64,000 nucleotides of DNA, from positions 992,001 to 1,056,000 of the forward strand of contig JAWKKG010000002.1 of the NCBI GenBank assembly GCA_041393395.1, given 5' to 3'. The position numbers and the translations under genes are program-made. Shown here piece after piece: positions 51,846 through 60,214 of the stretch; the stretch's first letter is position 1; the number at the start of each line of letters is the position of its first letter. The notes beneath the pieces are model-generated. The model saw only the letters and a program-made list of their open reading frames with translations, was not told the DNA's origin and made no database searches. Source of the stretch: JAGQIB01 sp041393395. GTDB lineage: Bacteria; ARS69.

Positions 51846-52364
51846 TTGCCGGTTTCGCGGCCCGGTGATACCTTCCTCGGCTCCTCGCGGGGTGCCGAGG
51901 CCGCGGAGGAAGTCATCGCTACGAACGAGCCGAAGAGAGATCGACGTCGCCTGCCGCGCTGGTTGCCGCCGCTTCTGTGGACGGTGGTGATTCTCGGAGC
52001 GTCCTCGTTGCAGGACCTCCAGACCAAGGCGCTGGGCATCGAGATCCGCGACAAGCTCGCCCATTTCGGCGAGTACTTCGTGTTCGGGTGGCTTCTGGCT
52101 CGCGCGTTCGACGGACTCGGATGGCGTCCGGCCCGACACTTCCTGTGGACGCTCATCTTCGGCGTGCTCATGGGCGCGACGGACGAGATGTACCAGGGCT
52201 ACGTTCCCGGCCGGGAACGGGACATCCTGGACCTGCTCGCGGATTCGGTCGGCGTGATGGCCGGCTGGTACTTCAGCCGGGAGGACGAGGTTGGCGCAGA
52301 AGGCCGAGAGCAGTCGGAGCGCGAAGAGCGCGGGCCGGTTGACGGCCGTCCGCGGAACGCGTGA
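51846..52364 (+). CDS. VanZ-like membrane protein
   Basis: About 150-172 residues. The body has VanZ features: four helices (WLPPLLWTVVILGASSL and others), KLAHFGEYFVFGWLLARAF, GATDEMYQGYVPGRERDILDLLADSVG. The coordinates use TTG 51846, the nearest standard start. A stronger ribosome binding site, GGAGG at 51905-51909, is followed five bases later by ATC 51915, from which the protein would read xATNEPKRDRRRLPRW, so the natural start may be ATC. The 3' end overlaps hisS by 74 bases, so hisS probably starts inside it. Function unknown. Confidence 0.75.
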   Translation: MPVSRPGDTFLGSSRGAEAAEEVIATNEPKRDRRRLPRWLPPLLWTVVILGASSLQDLQTKALGIEIRDKLAHFGEYFVFGWLLARAFDGLGWRPARHFLWTLIFGVLMGATDEMYQGYVPGRERDILDLLADSVGVMAGWYFSREDEVGAEGREQSEREERGPVDGRPRNA

Positions 52365-53622
52365 CCTTCTTTCTCCCGAGATCGAGCGCTGGCACCAGAT
52401 CGAGCGCGCGGCGCGGCTCGTGCTCGAGCGTGCCTGCTACTCCGAGATCCGCACGCCGATCTTCGAGCGCACCGAGCTGTTCGCGCGCGGCGTGGGCGAG
52501 GCCACGGACATCGTGCAGAAGGAGATGTACTCCTTCGAGAGCCGTTCCGGCGACCCGCTGACGCTGCGCCCCGAGAACACGGCGGGCGTGGTTCGCGCGT
52601 ACCTCGAGCACAACCTGCGCACGGCGGCGCCGAGCCCGCTGAAGCTCTGGTACCTCGGCCCGATGTTCCGCTACGAGCGCCCGCAGAAGGGCCGGCAACG
52701 TCAGTTCTGGCAGCTCGGCGTGGAGGTGCTCGACTCGCAGGATCCGCGCACGGACGTGGAGGTCATCCTCGTGGCGTGCGAGTTCCTGCGCGAGCTCGGC
52801 CTCGACGATCTCGTGGTGGATCTGAACTCGCTCGGTGATCCCGAGGATCGCGTGCGCTATCGCGACGCGCTCGTGACGTTCCTGCACTCGGTGCGGGATC
52901 GCCTCGACCCCGACAGCGTGGACCGCATCGATCGCAATCCGTTGCGCGTGCTGGACTCCAAGAACCCGGCCACGCGCGAGGCGATCGCGGCCGCGCCCTC
53001 GATCCTCGAGTATCTGGGGGAAGACGCGGCCGCCCACTTCGAGCAGGTGAAGGCGGGCCTCGAGGCGCTCGGCCTTCGCTATCGCGTGGTGCCGTCGCTC
53101 GTGCGCGGGCTGGACTACTACTCGCGCACGACGTTCGAGATCCAGTCCGAAAAACTCGGCGCGCAATCCACGGTGTGCGGCGGCGGGCGCTACGACGGTC
53201 TCGTGGAAGAGCTCGGTGGCCCGAGAGTGCCCGCGGTGGGCTGGGCGCTCGGACTCGAGCGCCTCGCGATCATCCTGGAGGAGACCTTCGGGGCCCTCGC
53301 GCCGGAACCGCCGCTCGCGTTCGTCGTGGCGCTCGGCGACGAGTCGCGCGGAGAGGCGATGCGACTCGCGCGGGACCTGCGCCGGGAGGGCGTGCGCTGC
53401 GAGCTGTCCTTCGCGTCCGGCGGCCCCGGCAAGCAGTTCAAGAATGCCGACAAGCGCGGCGCAAGATTCGCCGTCGTGGTCGGGGAGTCGGAGATCGCGA
53501 ACGGAACGGCGTCGGTGAAGAACCTCTCCACCGGCGAACAGGCGGAATTCGCCCGGGCCCAAGTGGCCGGGCACTTGCTCGCGAGCGCGCCAGACCGCGC
53601 CGCGACCGGAGAGAACGGATGA
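52291..53622 (+). CDS. hisS: Histidyl-tRNA synthetase
   Basis: A protein of 443 residues from TTG 52291. It has the class II signature and HisRS-specific motifs: AVRGTRDLLSPE at the start, RPENTAGVVRAYLEH, motif 2 MFRYERPQKGRQRQFWQLG, the histidine-specific LVRGLDYYSRTTFE and motif 3 GWALGLERL. It charges tRNA-His. It overlaps the end of the VanZ-like gene and is coupled to aspS by ATGA (53619-53622), a common hisS-aspS arrangement. An internal start is possible because the first 20 residues are poorly conserved. Confidence 0.95.
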   Translation: MAQKAESSRSAKSAGRLTAVRGTRDLLSPEIERWHQIERAARLVLERACYSEIRTPIFERTELFARGVGEATDIVQKEMYSFESRSGDPLTLRPENTAGVVRAYLEHNLRTAAPSPLKLWYLGPMFRYERPQKGRQRQFWQLGVEVLDSQDPRTDVEVILVACEFLRELGLDDLVVDLNSLGDPEDRVRYRDALVTFLHSVRDRLDPDSVDRIDRNPLRVLDSKNPATREAIAAAPSILEYLGEDAAAHFEQVKAGLEALGLRYRVVPSLVRGLDYYSRTTFEIQSEKLGAQSTVCGGGRYDGLVEELGGPRVPAVGWALGLERLAIILEETFGALAPEPPLAFVVALGDESRGEAMRLARDLRREGVRCELSFASGGPGKQFKNADKRGARFAVVVGESEIANGTASVKNLSTGEQAEFARAQVAGHLLASAPDRAATGENG

Positions 53623-55421
53623 GTCTCGGCACGCGCCTCCGCTCGAACGTCTGCGGAGAGATCACGAAGGAATTCCTCGGTCGGAACGTCTCTCTCTGCG
53701 GTTGGGTGCACCGCACGCGCGATCACGGCGGCATGGTGTTCGTGGACCTTCGCGACCGCTACGGCATCGTGCAGCTCGTGTTCCGGGGCGAGTCCGGCGA
53801 TCAGGTTCTGGGCCAGGCGCGCGAGCTGCGAACCGAGTCGTCGATCCGCGTGCAAGGCGAGGTCGTCGCGCGCGACGCCGCGACCGTGAATCCCAAGATG
53901 GCGACGGGCGAGATCGAGGTCGTCGTGTCGGACCTCACGGTGCTGAACACGACGCCGGCCGAGCTTCCGTTCCAGATCGACGGCGCGCAGGAGGCCGGCG
54001 AGGAGCTGCGCCTCAAGCATCGCTACCTGGACCTGCGCCGTGCACCGCTCCAGGAGTCGATCCGGTTGCGTTCGGATCTGTGTCTGGAGACCCGCAAGTT
54101 CCTCAGCGACCAGCGCTTCCTCGAGATCGAGACGCCGATGCTCGTGAAGCGCACGCCGGAGGGCGCGCGCGACTACCTCGTGCCGAGCCGCGTGCATCCG
54201 GGCGAGTTCTACGCGTTGCCGCAGTCGCCGCAGCTCTACAAGCAGATCCTCATGGTGTCCGGATTCGATCGCTACTTCCAGATTGCGCGGTGCCTGCGTG
54301 ACGAGGATCTCCGCGCCGACCGTCAGCCGGAGTTCGCGCAGATCGACCTCGAGATGAGCTACGTGGACGAGGAAGACATCTTCTCGCTCATCGAGGGATT
54401 GATGGTGCACGTGTACCGCGAGCTGCTCGACGTGGAGGTGCCCGCGCCGTTCCTTCGTCTGACCTGGAAGGAGGCGATGGAGAGCTACGGCACGGACAAG
54501 CCGGATCTCCGCTGCGGCCCCGCGTTCTTCGAGGCGACGGATCTTGCGGAGCAGTCCACCTCCGAGATCTTCCAGGGCGTGAAACGTCGCGGCGACCGGA
54601 TGAAGGGATTCCGCGTGCCCGGCGGCGGCGACTGGTCGCGCAAGGTCATCGACGAGATCACCACGATCGCGCAGACGGCCGGCGCCAAGGGACTCGCCTG
54701 GATGAAGGTCGACGAGGGCGGCACGTTGACGGGTGGCGTGTCCAAGTTCTTCGGCGACGTCCAGACCGCCCTGATCGAGCGCGCCGAGGCGCAGGCCGGG
54801 GACCTTCTGCTGTTCGTGGCCGCCCCCGAGGCGACGATGTTCGCGTCCCTCGACCTCGTGCGCCGGGAGACGGCGAAGCGACGCGGCTGGACCGAAGGCA
54901 AGCCGCCGACGTTCCTCTGGGTCAACCGCTTCCCGCTGTTCGAGCGCGACGAGGAGCGCGGTGGCTGGGCTCCGTGCCATCACGTGTTCTCGATGCCGCA
55001 CGACGACTGTCTCGAGACCTTCGACTCGGACCCCGGATCGGCGACGGGAAAGCTCTACGATCTCGTGCTGAACGGCGTCGAGCTCGGATCAGGCAGCGTG
55101 CGAATCCACCGGCGCGAGCTCCAGGAGCGGGCTCTGCGCGTGATCGGGATCGACGAGGCGGAAGCCGAGCGGCGGTTCGGCTTCTTGCTCCGGGCGTTCG
55201 AGTACGGCGCGCCTCCCCACGGAGGCATCGCGCTCGGGCTGGATCGGATCGTCATGCTGATGACGGGACGGACGTCGCTGCGCGACGTGATCGCGTTCCC
55301 CAAGACGAATCGTGCGATCTCGCCCATGGACGAGTGTCCCTCGGCCGTGGAGGCGGAGCTGCTGCGTGAGCTGCACATCGAGACCCGAATTCCGGAAGGG
55401 TCGAAGGCCGCACGACCTTGA
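53619..55421 (+). CDS. aspS: Aspartyl-tRNA synthetase
   Basis: A protein of 600 residues, the usual length for the bacterial type with a GAD insertion. It has the OB-fold tRNA-binding start (VSLCGWVHRTRDHGGMVFVDLRDRYG), motif 2 (FQIARCLRDEDLRADRQPEF), the catalytic QSPQLYKQ region and motif 3 (GIALGLDRIVMLM). It charges tRNA-Asp; whether it also charges tRNA-Asn is not decidable here. ATG 53619 overlaps the hisS stop. A promoter for the next operon begins inside its stop codon. Confidence 0.97.
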   Translation: MSLGTRLRSNVCGEITKEFLGRNVSLCGWVHRTRDHGGMVFVDLRDRYGIVQLVFRGESGDQVLGQARELRTESSIRVQGEVVARDAATVNPKMATGEIEVVVSDLTVLNTTPAELPFQIDGAQEAGEELRLKHRYLDLRRAPLQESIRLRSDLCLETRKFLSDQRFLEIETPMLVKRTPEGARDYLVPSRVHPGEFYALPQSPQLYKQILMVSGFDRYFQIARCLRDEDLRADRQPEFAQIDLEMSYVDEEDIFSLIEGLMVHVYRELLDVEVPAPFLRLTWKEAMESYGTDKPDLRCGPAFFEATDLAEQSTSEIFQGVKRRGDRMKGFRVPGGGDWSRKVIDEITTIAQTAGAKGLAWMKVDEGGTLTGGVSKFFGDVQTALIERAEAQAGDLLLFVAAPEATMFASLDLVRRETAKRRGWTEGKPPTFLWVNRFPLFERDEERGGWAPCHHVFSMPHDDCLETFDSDPGSATGKLYDLVLNGVELGSGSVRIHRRELQERALRVIGIDEAEAERRFGFLLRAFEYGAPPHGGIALGLDRIVMLMTGRTSLRDVIAFPKTNRAISPMDECPSAVEAELLRELHIETRIPEGSKAARP

Positions 55422-55446
55422 CTTTCCCCGGGCCCGTGCCTAGCCT
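55418..55446 (+). promoter_or_regulatory. Strong sigma-70-like promoter upstream of the LysM operon
   Basis: TTGACT (55418-55423), a 17-base spacer and TAGCCT (55441-55446). The -35 box overlaps the aspS stop codon, and the next gene starts at 55522. Confidence 0.7.
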
Positions 55447-55521
55447 CTCGTGTTCCTCGGTCCGACGACTTTGATTCGGGACTTTGCGCGTCGGGACCCT
55501 TTCCGAAGGAGGTGCGGGCCC

Positions 55522-55803
55522 ATGTCCGCCAATCCGTTGAAATGTGTCGCGGGCGTCGCCACTGGAGCGTTGCTCATGCTCGCCGCAACCGGCTGCGGCT
55601 CGAACCCCCCGTGCGAGACGGACCTCGCGGCCGTGGATGCGGCTCGGAGTGCCGCCAAGGCGGCCGAGATGCAGCTGGAGGATGCGAAGTCCCAGAAGGC
55701 CCAGCTCGAGCAGCAGATTGCGGCCGAGCGCGCTCGCTCGGGCGAGCTCGAGAAGCAGAAAGCCGAACTGGAAGCCCAGATTCGCGAGCTACAAGGCAAG
55801 TAA
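55522..55803 (+). CDS. Small coiled-coil lipoprotein
   Basis: A protein of 93 residues from ATG 55522, with GAAGGAGG nine bases upstream. The signal ends in a lipobox LAATGC (Cys25). Residues 35-92 form a continuous charged helix (AAKAAEMQLEDAKSQKAQLE onward) with coiled-coil heptads and no other domain. It resembles Lpp-type outer-membrane spacer lipoproteins in plan. Expressed from the promoter at 55418 together with the LysM protein 22 bases downstream. Confidence 0.8.
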   Translation: MSANPLKCVAGVATGALLMLAATGCGSNPPCETDLAAVDAARSAAKAAEMQLEDAKSQKAQLEQQIAAERARSGELEKQKAELEAQIRELQGK

Positions 55804-55825
55804 CCGCCGGAAAGGAGTGGGACGG

Positions 55826-56515
55826 ATGAAGACGAACGTTCTGCGCTCCGCGGCGGCGATCGTTGCCGTGGCTGCGCTCGGAATGCCGGGAAGCGCGCTC
55901 GCCCAGGAGTACGACATCGACGGCGGCCGCTATCTCACGGAGAAGGAGTACAAGGAGCTCTCGCGCGACGAGGCGATCGACTACTGCGAGAAACTGGCGC
56001 AGGAGATCGATCTCCAGAACGACAACGCCGCGGCGGCGAATTCGATGATGTCCGACATCGAGGCCGAGATCGAGAGCCTCAAGCGGCAACTCGCGGAGGC
56101 GAAGTCCGCGAACGATCCCCTCGCGGGCGAGGTCGATCGCTTGCGCGCCCAGCTGCGGGAGCTGCAGGAACTGCCGCGCTCGTACACGGTGGTCAAGGGC
56201 GACTACCTCATCAAGATCTCCGAGATGCGACGCATCTACTCGGACAAGACCGCGTGGAAGCGCATCTATCGCGCGAACCGCGACAAGATCAACGATCCGA
56301 ACCTGATCTATCCGAACCAGGTGTTCCTGATCCCGCGCGGCAAGCCGGACACCTACACGGTGATGGCCGGCGACACGCTCGGGCGGATCGCTTCCTACTG
56401 GGAGGTCTACAACGACCGCGGCCAGTGGAAGCGCATCTACGATGCGAACCGGGGAGCGATCGGCTCGGACCCGAACGTCCTGCAGCCCGGAACGGTGCTT
56501 TCGATCCCTCGCTGA
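55826..56515 (+). CDS. Exported coiled-coil protein with two LysM domains
   Basis: A protein of 229 residues from ATG 55826, with AAAGGAG upstream. The signal peptide ends GSALAQ. A coiled-coil helix (about 60-110) precedes two LysM-type domains: SYTVVKGDYLIKISEMR (from about 119) and TYTVMAGDTLGRIASYW (from about 170), each ending in a P-N-x-x-x-P-x-x-I-P pattern. LysM domains bind peptidoglycan, so with the upstream lipoprotein it may tether the outer membrane to the cell wall. A terminator follows at 56558. Confidence 0.9.
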   Translation: MKTNVLRSAAAIVAVAALGMPGSALAQEYDIDGGRYLTEKEYKELSRDEAIDYCEKLAQEIDLQNDNAAAANSMMSDIEAEIESLKRQLAEAKSANDPLAGEVDRLRAQLRELQELPRSYTVVKGDYLIKISEMRRIYSDKTAWKRIYRANRDKINDPNLIYPNQVFLIPRGKPDTYTVMAGDTLGRIASYWEVYNDRGQWKRIYDANRGAIGSDPNVLQPGTVLSIPR

Positions 56516-56557
56516 TCGGGGACGTCGCGCGCGAGACGAGTTCTCGCGAGGAGCAAG

Positions 56558-56597
56558 GAGGGTCCCGGCTCGAAGAGTCGGGGCCCTCGTGCTTTTC
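56558..56597 (+). terminator. Rho-independent terminator after the LysM gene
   Basis: GAGGGTCCCGGCTC (56558-56571) pairs with 56575-56588 (two non-Watson-Crick positions) around GAA, followed by GTGCTTTTC. Confidence 0.85.
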
Positions 56598-56631
56598 GCC
56601 CCATCGTTTCCCCCGGGCGGAGCCCGCTCTC

Positions 56632-57459
56632 TCAGGCCGGCGAGCCGAACGAGGCGTGCGCCGCCGATTCCGAGAGATGCCCGCGCGTGATCGTGACGGC
56701 CCCGCCGGACAAGCGTACGCGATCCTCGCGCGCGCGGATCCGGAGTTCCCCGCCGCGCGCCGAAGCCTGGTAGGCGAGAATGTCCCGATCCCCGATGCGC
56801 TCCTGCCACCACGGCGCGAGCGTGCAATGCGCGGAGCCCGTCACGGGATCCTCGTCGACGCCGGCCCCGGGGGCGAAGAAACGCGACACGATGTCGTGTG
56901 GTCGGCCGTCCCCGCGCGACGTCACGATGACGCCCCGCACGTCGTAGCTGCGGAGCGCGCGGAAGTCGGGATTCAGCGAGCGCACGACCGAGGGGTCCGC
57001 GACCTCCACGAGCCAGTCGTACGGCCCGCGCGCCACCCGGGTCGCGGCACAGCCGAGGGCGTCCAGCAAGCCCGGGGGGGCCGCCGCCTCGCGCGCCGGT
57101 CGGGCGGGAAAATCCATGGCGATCCGATCGTCTTCCCGCGCGCACACGAGCACTCCGGAGTGGATCGTGCGGAATCGGATCGGCGCGTCACGGTCGGCGA
57201 GACCCCGCTCCCACAGGCAGTGAGCGGCAGCCAGGGTCGCGTGCCCGCAGAGTTGCACTTCGCACTTCGGAGTGAACCAGCGGAGCTGCCATTCCTCCTC
57301 GTCCGGGGAGACGAACGCGGTCTCGGAGAGGCGCATCTCCTCCGCGACCGACTGCATCCAGTCCTCGCCCGCCGGTTCGGGCAGCAGGCAGACGGCGGCC
57401 GGGTTTCCGGCGAACGGGCGGTGCGTGAACGCGTCGATCTGATCGAGCGAGAGCGGCAT
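56632..57459 (-). CDS. PhzF-family isomerase
   Basis: A protein of 275 residues from ATG 57459, with GGAGG upstream. It has the two-domain PhzF fold: LDQIDAFTHRPFAGNPAAVC at the start, the catalytic glutamate in LSETAFV (Glu46), CGHATLAAAH in the first half and GVDEDPVTGSAHCTL in the second half. Family members are isomerases in phenazine biosynthesis or, more often, of unknown substrate. It is convergent with the LysM operon and divergent from the hydrolase gene. Confidence 0.92.
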   Translation of the reverse strand: MPLSLDQIDAFTHRPFAGNPAAVCLLPEPAGEDWMQSVAEEMRLSETAFVSPDEEEWQLRWFTPKCEVQLCGHATLAAAHCLWERGLADRDAPIRFRTIHSGVLVCAREDDRIAMDFPARPAREAAAPPGLLDALGCAATRVARGPYDWLVEVADPSVVRSLNPDFRALRSYDVRGVIVTSRGDGRPHDIVSRFFAPGAGVDEDPVTGSAHCTLAPWWQERIGDRDILAYQASARGGELRIRAREDRVRLSGGAVTITRGHLSESAAHASFGSPA

Positions 57460-57573
57460 GGTTCACCTCCTGCGTGCAGCGTAGCGCGAGGGTCGGCCGG
57501 TCCGCGACCCGCATTCGGCCGTCGTGTTGCGGGGGATCGTCCTCGACACTAGACTGCGAACGGGAGGTGATCC

Positions 57574-58464
57574 GTGGGAAGACGACGTTCCGGGCCGTGG
57601 CGACCGTTCGTCCTCGCCGCCGTCGCGCTCGTTCTCGGGGGGCTGTCCGCCTGCTCCGGTGGGCCCTCGCGCCCGCTGTCCGAGCTTCGGGCCCGCTCGG
57701 CCGACTTCGACGGCGTGTCCGTGCGCTGGAAGGAGTCGGGGAGCGGAGAGCCCTCGATGATCTTCGTCCCGGGATGGGCGAGTGACATGCGGGTCTTCGC
57801 GGGCCAGGCGGAGATCCCACCCACGAACGGGCGCATGATCTTCCTCGATCTCCCCGGCCATGGCGAAAGCGACGCCCCGGAGCGCGACTACTCCTTCTCG
57901 TGGCTGGCCGGCGCGATCGAAGCCGTGCGGGAGGCGGCCGGAGCCGATCGCATCGTGCTGTTCGCGCACAGCAACGGGGCCGCGCTCGCGCGCGAGTATC
58001 TCCACCAGCATCCGGATCGCGTCGTGGCGTTCGTCTCGGTGGAGGGAAGCTTCCGTCCCGTGGTCAGCGAACCGCGACTCTGGGATCGTCTCGTCGCGCG
58101 TTTTCGCCAGACGGACTACGCCGAGTCGGTGGGCGCGATGCTCGCGTCGGATCTCGATCCCGCGCTTCGCCAGGAGCTGTTCGACATGATGATGTCCACG
58201 CCCCAGCACGTTATGGTGTCGACGTTGCTGGCGTACGGAGAGTCCGCGAGTCGGGCGACCAACACGATCGACGTTCCGCTGCTCGCGCTGCACGCGCCCT
58301 CACGGTTCTGGACCGACGAGTACCGCCGCTGGCTCGAGAGTGTCGCGCCCCGGCTCGAGTGGAAGGAACGGGCCGGCACGTCGCACTTCCTCATGCGGGA
58401 GGACCCGGCGTGGGTGGCGGAGATGGTGAAGGAGTTCCTCGCGAACGTGGAGGCCGGATCTTGA
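57574..58464 (+). CDS. Alpha/beta-hydrolase lipoprotein
   Basis: A protein of 296 residues from GTG 57574, with GGAGGTGA upstream. The N-terminus is a lipoprotein signal with lipobox LSAC (Cys27). The hydrolase core has the strand MIFVPGWASDMR, the LDLPGHGESD loop, the nucleophile elbow FAHSNGAA (Ser133; A-x-S-x-G instead of G-x-S-x-G) and the acid/His region ending GTSHFLM. It likely acts on an ester or lactone in the periplasm or at the outer membrane. The next small gene starts within its stop codon (TTGA). Confidence 0.85.
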   Translation: MGRRRSGPWRPFVLAAVALVLGGLSACSGGPSRPLSELRARSADFDGVSVRWKESGSGEPSMIFVPGWASDMRVFAGQAEIPPTNGRMIFLDLPGHGESDAPERDYSFSWLAGAIEAVREAAGADRIVLFAHSNGAALAREYLHQHPDRVVAFVSVEGSFRPVVSEPRLWDRLVARFRQTDYAESVGAMLASDLDPALRQELFDMMMSTPQHVMVSTLLAYGESASRATNTIDVPLLALHAPSRFWTDEYRRWLESVAPRLEWKERAGTSHFLMREDPAWVAEMVKEFLANVEAGS

Positions 58465-58739
58465 AGAACGCGGATTCCGTCGTGGTGAGAACGTACGTGA
58501 ACGAAGTGGAGGCGGACCTCGCCGCCTCGTGGCTCGACGCCGAGGGGATCGCGTGCGAGCTCGTCAGTGACGATGCCGGAGGCGTGTTCCCGATGTTGCA
58601 GGTCACGCGCGGGGTCAAGTTGCTCGTGGACCGCGCACTCGAGACTCGCGCGCTCGAGATCCTGGAACGCTCCGAACAGGAAGTGGATCCGTCGGTCTTT
58701 CCCGAGACGCCGGAGGCGGGCGGCGATCCTCCCGCCTGA
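58461..58739 (+). CDS. DUF2007 domain protein
   Basis: A protein of 92 residues from TTG 58461, overlapping the hydrolase stop (TTGA) with GGAGG upstream. It matches the DUF2007 pattern: a ferredoxin-like fold opening VVVRTYVNEVEADLAASWLDAEGI and the FPMLQVTRGVKLLVDRALE strand-helix, followed by a disordered acidic tail. The domain is often linked to signalling or membrane proteins, but its role is not known. Confidence 0.75.
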   Translation: MKNADSVVVRTYVNEVEADLAASWLDAEGIACELVSDDAGGVFPMLQVTRGVKLLVDRALETRALEILERSEQEVDPSVFPETPEAGGDPPA

Positions 58740-58817
58740 TCGGTCCGTCCCGCCCGTCCGGTTCCGTACGCCGGCCGCTCGACCCGTCGGCATGACCGGG
58801 TGGCTTGACCGGGTGGC

Positions 58818-58846
58818 TTGACCGGGGGCCGAGCGGGACCTAGCTT
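58818..58846 (+). promoter_or_regulatory. Sigma-70-like promoter of the structured RNA locus
   Basis: TTGACC (58818-58823), a 17-base spacer, TAGCTT (58841-58846). A 13-base tandem repeat (58793-58805, 58806-58818, partial to 58826) leaves a second TTGACC at 58805-58810. Confidence 0.65.
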
Positions 58847-58852
58847 CTGGTC

Positions 58853-58958
58853 AGCGCCCCGTAGGGGGCGCCCCCGACCTCTCGGTCGCGGCGCGAAGGG
58901 TCCCGCGGAGTCGGCCCCGGTCCTCGGCGACCGGGCCGAGGCGGGGCCCTTTCTTGTT
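58853..58958 (+). ncRNA. Candidate structured RNA or transcription-attenuation leader upstream of phoH
   Basis: About 105 bases run from just after a good promoter to a strong terminator. They hold three hairpins: GCGCCCC/GGGGCGC at 58854-58871, CGACC/GGTCG at about 58875-58888 and a long bipartite stem at 58897-58950. No open reading frame fits. It matches no RNA family I can identify (not 6S, 4.5S/SRP, tmRNA or RNase P by their known motifs). It is either an independent small RNA or a leader controlling phoH, whose start is 178 bases downstream. The rest of 58740-59135 shows no gene. Confidence 0.5.
58897..58958 (+). terminator. Large terminator hairpin with T-rich tail
   Basis: AGGGTCCCGC (58897-58906) pairs with GCGGGGCCCT (58941-58950), enclosing an inner stem TCGGCCCCGGTC/GACCGGGCCGA. 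TTCTTGTT follows at 58951-58958. Confidence 0.7.
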
Positions 58959-59135
58959 GCGAACTCGTTGTCGATCCGGCACTTAGACCGGGCCCCCGGA
59001 CCGGGGCCTCTCCGCCCTCTCCGCCAAATGTCGCGCGGGGGCTGGAAACTTGGCCCGGAGTTGCCGATTATGTGGGCGAATCGCGCGGCGTCCCGGGAGT
59101 GGGTCCGGGAGACCGTTCAGCCCGAAGGAGAGTGC

Positions 59136-60137
59136 TTGAGCGAGGGAACCTCCCGAAGGATCGACCTCGGGGACATTCCGCCCGTCAGCGTGTTCGGTCA
59201 GAACGACGCGAACCTCCGAATCATCCGCGATCTCTACGGCGCGCGCGTCGTCGCGCGCGGTACCGAAATCCTCCTCGACGGACCTCGCTCGGAAGTCGAG
59301 GACCTCGCCGCGATCTTCGATCACCTCATGGGCGTCGCGCACGCGGGACGCTGGGCCTCGCCCCAGGATGTTCGCTACGCGGTGCGCATGGTGCGAGGCG
59401 AGAACGGCCACCAGCTCGGCGAGCTGAATGGCGACTCCGGGATTCGTCCGTTCCACGGTCTGCGCAAGGATGTCGCGCCGAAGACGGTGACCCAGGCGCG
59501 GTACCTGCGGGCGATCGCGGAGCGCGACATCGTGTTCGGGATCGGTCCCGCCGGCACCGGAAAGACCTATCTCGCGATGGCGTCGGCGTTGTCCGCGCTG
59601 AACCGTCGCGAGATCGAGCGCATCCACCTCGTGCGCCCGGCCGTCGACGCGGGGGAAAGCCTCGGCTACCTGCCGGGGGACTTCACGGAGAAGGTCGCGC
59701 CGTACCTCCGGCCGCTGTACGATGCGCTGAACGATCTCGTCCCCCTGGATCGTGTCCAGAAGCTCCTGGACAACGGAGTGGTGGAGGTCGCGCCGCTCGC
59801 GTACATGCGCGGGCGCACGCTCTCGAACTCCGTGGTGATCCTGGATGAGGCGCAGAACAGCACGTTGCCGCAGATGAAGATGTTCCTCACTCGACTCGGG
59901 CAGAATTCCAAGGCGATCATCACCGGCGACGATACGCAGATCGACCTGCCGCGCCGGGAGGACTCCTCTCTGCTGCGGATCCAGTACATCCTGCGAGACA
60001 TCGACGGGGTGAAGTTCGTCCGCTTCGGAGAGGAAGACGTGGTCCGCCACCACCTCGTGCAGGAGATCATCAGCGCGTTCGATCAGTACGACGGCCGGGA
60101 TCGCCGTGCCGCGGCGGAAGGTGGTGAGTCCTCATAG
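59136..60137 (+). CDS. phoH: PhoH family ATPase
   Basis: A protein of 333 residues from TTG 59136, with GAAGGAG five bases upstream. The N-terminal KH-like part (FGQNDANLRIIRDLYGARVVARG) precedes the ATPase: Walker A GPAGTGKTYLAMA, HLVRPAVDAGESLGYLPGD, Walker B VVILDEAQNSTLPQMKMFLTR and TGDDTQIDLP. PhoH/YbeZ proteins are ATPases that work with YbeY in RNA metabolism. It is followed by ybeY with an unusual overlap and then by corC, the standard order of this locus. Confidence 0.95.
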   Translation: MSEGTSRRIDLGDIPPVSVFGQNDANLRIIRDLYGARVVARGTEILLDGPRSEVEDLAAIFDHLMGVAHAGRWASPQDVRYAVRMVRGENGHQLGELNGDSGIRPFHGLRKDVAPKTVTQARYLRAIAERDIVFGIGPAGTGKTYLAMASALSALNRREIERIHLVRPAVDAGESLGYLPGDFTEKVAPYLRPLYDALNDLVPLDRVQKLLDNGVVEVAPLAYMRGRTLSNSVVILDEAQNSTLPQMKMFLTRLGQNSKAIITGDDTQIDLPRREDSSLLRIQYILRDIDGVKFVRFGEEDVVRHHLVQEIISAFDQYDGRDRRAAAEGGESS

Positions 60138-60214
60138 ACGGCTCGCCACGAAGACCCGTCCACCGGATCTCGATCCGGGGACTGCGCAAGGATCTGGGCA
60201 TCGATCGCCGACGT

